DNA of 6,508 bases from Clostridia bacterium. Lineage in GTDB: Bacteria > Bacillota > Clostridia > Christensenellales > Aristaeellaceae. The notes beneath the pieces were generated by a model. That model was not told the origin of the DNA and did no database searches. It saw nothing but the letters and a program-made list of their open reading frames with translations. Both the position numbers and the translations under genes were made by a program. Below are positions 5,720-6,508 of this stretch, piece after piece (the first letter of the stretch is position 1; every line of letters starts with the position of its first letter). The stretch covers positions 1 through 6,508 of the forward strand of contig JAFWBZ010000240.1 of assembly GCA_017537105.1 (NCBI GenBank), given 5' to 3'.

Positions 5720-6508
5720 ATGAAGAAGTTTCTCGCTACGATCCTGATGCTCATCCTGGTGCTGGGCCTGTGCGCGGGGGCGGCATTCGCGGAAAAGGAT
5801 GTGGAGACGGTGCAGTACTACTGCTCCATCGGCGCCTACCTGATCAAGCTGCAGGAAGAGGTGGACAAGTGGAACGCCACCACCGGCGCCGAGGAGGGCG
5901 TGTACATCGAGATCATCTCGAACATCAACAGCTACACCGAAGACATGGAGGCCTTGATGGAGGCCGGAACGTTCTTCGACCTGATCGACAAGGGCGTCGG
6001 CGGCCAGAGCTACCTGCTGCGGGGCTGGATCAAGGATCTGTATGAGATCGACGACGAGGAGCTGAAGGCCGTGATCGACGGCTACAAGGATTACCTCGTC
6101 AACGGCATCGAGATCCAGCAGGGCATGCTGACCGCGCTGCCGCTGGAGGTCGTGCCGATCAAGATGGCCGTGAACCTCGACCTGTTCGAGAAGAACGGCC
6201 TGGAGCTGCCCAAGACCTGGGCAGACGTGGTGGAGTGCGCGAGGGTCATCACCGAGAACGGCAACGGCGAGGAGTTCGGCTACGGCTGGTCCACCTGGGC
6301 CGCCTGCTTCCGCCGGTTGACCTTCAAGGAGTCCATGAGCTCCACCGGCAGGGGCTGGTGGGATCCCAACACCGAGACCTATGACTTCTCTCAGTTTGAG
6401 GTTCCGGTGAAGGCCGTGGCCGAGATGTTCCAGAACGGCTACATGCTGGGCGCGGACGACCTGGGCATCGACGAGATCCGCGCGCAGTTCGCGGCGGGCA
6501 GGGTCGGC
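5720..6508 (+). CDS. ABC transporter extracellular solute-binding protein, sugar type (C-terminus beyond window edge)
   Basis: This is the first 263 codons of a family 1 extracellular solute-binding protein, the component that captures a substrate, usually a sugar or oligosaccharide, and delivers it to an ABC permease. Residues 1-24 are a clear signal peptide: MKK, a hydrophobic core, then AAFA before Glu25. Cys18 is preceded by Leu and not by Gly, Ala or Ser, so a lipobox is doubtful and anchoring is unclear. The mature part has the family pattern, including MLTALPLEVVPIKMAVNLDL (136-155, the usual 'alP....~l.yN.dlf' region), then FEKNGLELPKTWADVV (156-171), RVITENG (175-181) and FGYGW (186-190). 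The ATG at 5720 follows AAGGAGG by 9 nt. The frame stays open to the window end; permease genes would be expected further right. Its position behind the phosphodiesterase-transporter pair suggests shared control, and an independent promoter was not found. Confidence 0.92.
   Translation, partial: MKKFLATILMLILVLGLCAGAAFAEKDVETVQYYCSIGAYLIKLQEEVDKWNATTGAEEGVYIEIISNINSYTEDMEALMEAGTFFDLIDKGVGGQSYLLRGWIKDLYEIDDEELKAVIDGYKDYLVNGIEIQQGMLTALPLEVVPIKMAVNLDLFEKNGLELPKTWADVVECARVITENGNGEEFGYGWSTWAACFRRLTFKESMSSTGRGWWDPNTETYDFSQFEVPVKAVAEMFQNGYMLGADDLGIDEIRAQFAAGRVG

Noticed and set aside
5714..5722. ATG CAA TGA mini-frame overlapping the start of the solute-binding protein.
   Set aside because: Two codons only; the ATG at 5720 is better placed for the ribosome binding site and begins a proper signal peptide, so I see no reason to claim a leader peptide.
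4288..5754. Long minus-strand open frames opposite the transporter gene.
   Set aside because: Gln/Arg/Gly-rich shadow translations with no recognisable domain; the plus strand encodes a clear membrane transporter.
5732..5777. Possible lipoprotein lipobox at Cys18 of the solute-binding protein.
   Set aside because: The residue before Cys is Leu, which does not fit the lipobox; an AFA-type signal peptidase I site follows instead.

Overview
The window looks like chromosomal DNA from a GC-rich Gram-positive anaerobe of the Bacillota, class Clostridia, perhaps an uncultured gut member such as Christensenellales. This rests on strong AGGAGG-type ribosome binding sites, near-consensus sigma-A promoters, GTG and TTG starts, AT-rich promoter islands between GC-rich genes, and the style of the protein families. 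Taxonomy is inference. There is no sign of phage, IS element, CRISPR array or RNA gene.

Layout. Positions 1-2124 (minus strand) hold two tandem paralogues of the neutral/alkaline ceramidase family. The promoter-proximal copy (610-2124) is complete. The distal copy starts at 548 and runs off the left edge. A perfect 14-bp GC-rich hairpin lies in the 61 bp between them. The first 149 bases of the window repeat 1565-1713 with one mismatch, although the two genes are otherwise clearly diverged. Positions 2125-2422 are a divergent promoter region: a consensus promoter fires left into the ceramidase-like genes and has a perfect inverted repeat just downstream of its predicted start, and a second promoter fires right. 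Positions 2423-3211 encode a DeoR/GlpR-family repressor, followed by two abutting hairpins. A strong extended -10 promoter at 3440-3468 then drives a compact cytoplasmic alkaline-phosphatase-superfamily phosphodiesterase (3500-4270) and, 38 bp downstream, an MFS transporter of the organophosphate:phosphate antiporter type (4309-5595). After a 124-bp leader comes the start of a secreted ABC-type (sugar-type) solute-binding protein (5720 to the right edge).

How the genes may work together. A DeoR-type repressor usually senses a phosphorylated metabolite. The MFS protein keeps both arginines that bind phosphate in GlpT, and the neighbouring phosphodiesterase has the full metal-ligand set but no export signal. 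This suggests import of an organophosphate followed by hydrolysis inside the cell. The ceramidase-like proteins also lack signal peptides, so they probably cleave an amide bond in the cytoplasm. The solute-binding protein suggests a second uptake route for a related carbohydrate-like compound. A regulated catabolic locus for an amide-containing organophosphate or amino-sugar-like compound is a reasonable hypothesis, but the substrate cannot be read from the sequence.
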